From positions 81,584 through 145,583 of the forward strand of contig NZ_QOHO01000013.1 in NCBI RefSeq assembly GCF_003432035.1: a stretch of 64,000 nt of DNA, read 5' to 3'. Numbering within the stretch: the stretch's first letter is position 1; the number at the start of each line of letters is the position of its first letter. The notes below the pieces were generated by a model. That model saw nothing but the letters and a program-made list of their open reading frames with translations. It made no database searches and was not told the DNA's origin. Source of the stretch: Lacrimispora amygdalina (GTDB lineage: Bacteria; Bacillota; Clostridia; Lachnospirales; Lachnospiraceae). A program made the translations under genes and the position numbers. This document shows positions 62,956 through 64,000 of this stretch, one piece after another.

Positions 62956-63008
62956 TAGGGGAATAAAAAGCAATTAATTTAGAAATAATTCAATCGAAAG
63001 GAGTTGTT

Positions 63009-63044
63009 GTGGATCTATTATTGATAAAGTCGACTATATTTTAA
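63009..63044 (+). CDS. Possible 11-codon leader peptide before the recombinase
   Basis: GTG start 5 bp after AAAGGAG (62997-63003), reading MDLLLIKSTIF then TAA. The recombinase has its own AAGGAG site 20 bp further on. It may be a leader peptide or a relict ribosome site. Confidence 0.3.
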   Translation: MDLLLIKSTIF

Positions 63045-63063
63045 TACAACCTAAGGAGAAGAC

Positions 63064-63954
63064 ATGGAGAGAAAATTGACAATAGAACTTATGAAACAGT
63101 ATGAAGATTATTTATTTGAAGAAGAAAAGGCAAAATTAACAATAGAAAAATATAAAAGGGATATCATGAAATTCTATAATTTTTTATCAGGGGATAAAGT
63201 GATTGAGAAAAGAAAGGTAATTGAATTTAAGGAATACTTAAAAAATAATTATCAGGTATCAAGTGCGAATTCTATGATAGTTGCTCTAAACCGTTTTTTG
63301 GAATATGCCGGTTGGTTTGAGTGTAAAGTTCGTCAGTTTAAAATTCAGAGAACATTATTTTGTAAAAAAGAAACATATCTGACGAAAAAAGAATATGAAA
63401 ATCTGATCATGGCAGCAAAAGAGGCAGGGGATATTCAGCTGAGCCTTTTAATGCAGACCATATGCAGCACTGGAATAAGAGTCAGTGAACTGCAGTTTAT
63501 TACTGTGCAGTCACTGAAAACAGGGTATGCACAGATCAATAATAAAGGAAAAGTAAGGGTTATATTTATACCGAAGCAGCTTATTAAGGTTTTAAGATCT
63601 TACTGTGTTTCACAAAAAATAGAAGCAGGTCCAATATTCCTTTCAAAGACAAATTCTCCGATTAATCGGACAATTATCTGGAAAAAGATGAAAGGTCTCT
63701 GCCATAAGGCGAATGTTGACGAGAAAAAAGTATTTCCTCATAATTTACGTCATCTGTTTGCGTTTATTTTTTATAGCCTGGAAAAGAATTTATTACGCCT
63801 GGCTGAGGTCCTTGGCCATTCCAGCATTGAAACCACCCGGATTTATACGGCAACTACAGGGGATGAACATCAAAAGCTCATATCAAAGCTGGGTTTGGTG
63901 TATGATTACAGTAAATTTAAGAAACATAATGTAAATTATGTTTGCAATAGCTAG
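63064..63954 (+). CDS. Tyrosine recombinase / integrase (XerC/D-like)
   Basis: 296 residues. SAM-like N-terminal domain (about 1-90) and a catalytic domain with the full active set: Arg139 (STGIRVSEL), Lys163 (NNKGKVR), His226-x-x-Arg229 (HNLRH), His252 (LGHSS) and the nucleophile Tyr261 (RIYT). The start follows AAGGAG. No phage or conjugation genes adjoin it inside the window. An ECF-type promoter drives it, unusual for integrases. It may carry out site-specific inversion or integration; the target sites were not identified. Confidence 0.92.
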   Translation: MERKLTIELMKQYEDYLFEEEKAKLTIEKYKRDIMKFYNFLSGDKVIEKRKVIEFKEYLKNNYQVSSANSMIVALNRFLEYAGWFECKVRQFKIQRTLFCKKETYLTKKEYENLIMAAKEAGDIQLSLLMQTICSTGIRVSELQFITVQSLKTGYAQINNKGKVRVIFIPKQLIKVLRSYCVSQKIEAGPIFLSKTNSPINRTIIWKKMKGLCHKANVDEKKVFPHNLRHLFAFIFYSLEKNLLRLAEVLGHSSIETTRIYTATTGDEHQKLISKLGLVYDYSKFKKHNVNYVCNS

Positions 63955-64000
63955 GAATACCGCAAATAAATTCTTACTACATATTTAATATAATACATAT

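Noticed and set aside
63064..63954. Prophage or integrative element
   Set aside because: Only the recombinase is present; no phage, conjugation or attachment-site sequence is visible before the window ends.

Overview
The window looks like a chromosomal segment from a low-to-moderate GC anaerobic Firmicute, most likely a Lachnospiraceae (Lacrimispora / Clostridium XIVa-like) species. The basis is codon and RBS style (frequent AGGAGG), many carbohydrate ABC transporters with lipoprotein binding proteins, YesM/YesN-type two-component systems, double-Cache chemoreceptors, and anaerobic redox genes. The taxonomic placement is inference from gene content; no rRNA or tRNA gene was recognised.

Layout. 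1-4.8 kb: tail of a sensor kinase, a sugar ABC importer and a cytoplasmic GH30 glycosidase. 4.8-8.6 kb: a C_GCAxxG_C_C protein and a YwaF-like membrane protein on the minus strand, then a polar amino-acid ABC importer. 8.67-9.3 kb: a possible small structured RNA and a GNAT gene broken by an in-frame stop. 9.4-15.0 kb: a tetrapyrrole operon (hemA, precorrin-2 dehydrogenase, hemC, cobA-hemD fusion, hemL) without hemB. 15.1-17.5 kb: a flavodoxin overlapping ftsH. 17.6-22.7 kb (minus): a Bce-like two-component/ABC export module. 22.8-24.2 kb: ECF sigma and anti-sigma. 24.2-32.5 kb: AraC regulator divergent from an LplABC-type importer, a CE12 esterase and a GH112 phosphorylase, apparently a rhamnogalacturonan-fragment pathway. 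32.6-43.5 kb: two chemoreceptors, a stand-alone noncoding RNA gene with consensus promoter and perfect terminator, a PflX-like radical SAM protein, azlCD, a YesMN-type two-component system and an orphan TRAP binding protein. 43.5-50 kb: small proteins, an orphan LytTR protein, and a LacI-controlled sugar ABC importer. 50-54.6 kb: an exonuclease, a GNAT and the nickel-pincer cofactor genes larB-larC-larE without larA. 54.6-60.7 kb: a ketopantoate-reductase-like gene, then a LysR-apbE operon divergent from a two-gene flavin enzyme resembling the hydroxycinnamate reductase HcrA/HcrB. 60.9 kb-end: a second ECF sigma/anti-sigma pair, a small secreted protein and a tyrosine recombinase.

Functional links. 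The last region is the best candidate for an undescribed system. The secreted-protein gene and the recombinase gene each carry an almost identical promoter (GTGTTAYCA, then CGTTTATATAGTA, start-to-start distance 23 bp in both) that does not look like a sigma-A promoter, directly downstream of an ECF sigma/anti-sigma operon. This suggests an ECF regulon that couples a surface or secreted product to site-specific recombination. The second strong candidate is the roughly 390-nt noncoding RNA gene at 35.0-35.4 kb. ApbE next to the HcrB-like enzyme fits covalent flavinylation of its FMN-binding domain. Several importer operons have identifiable operator candidates, including a shared AAACGTTTAATA motif at the LacI gene and its neighbouring importer.
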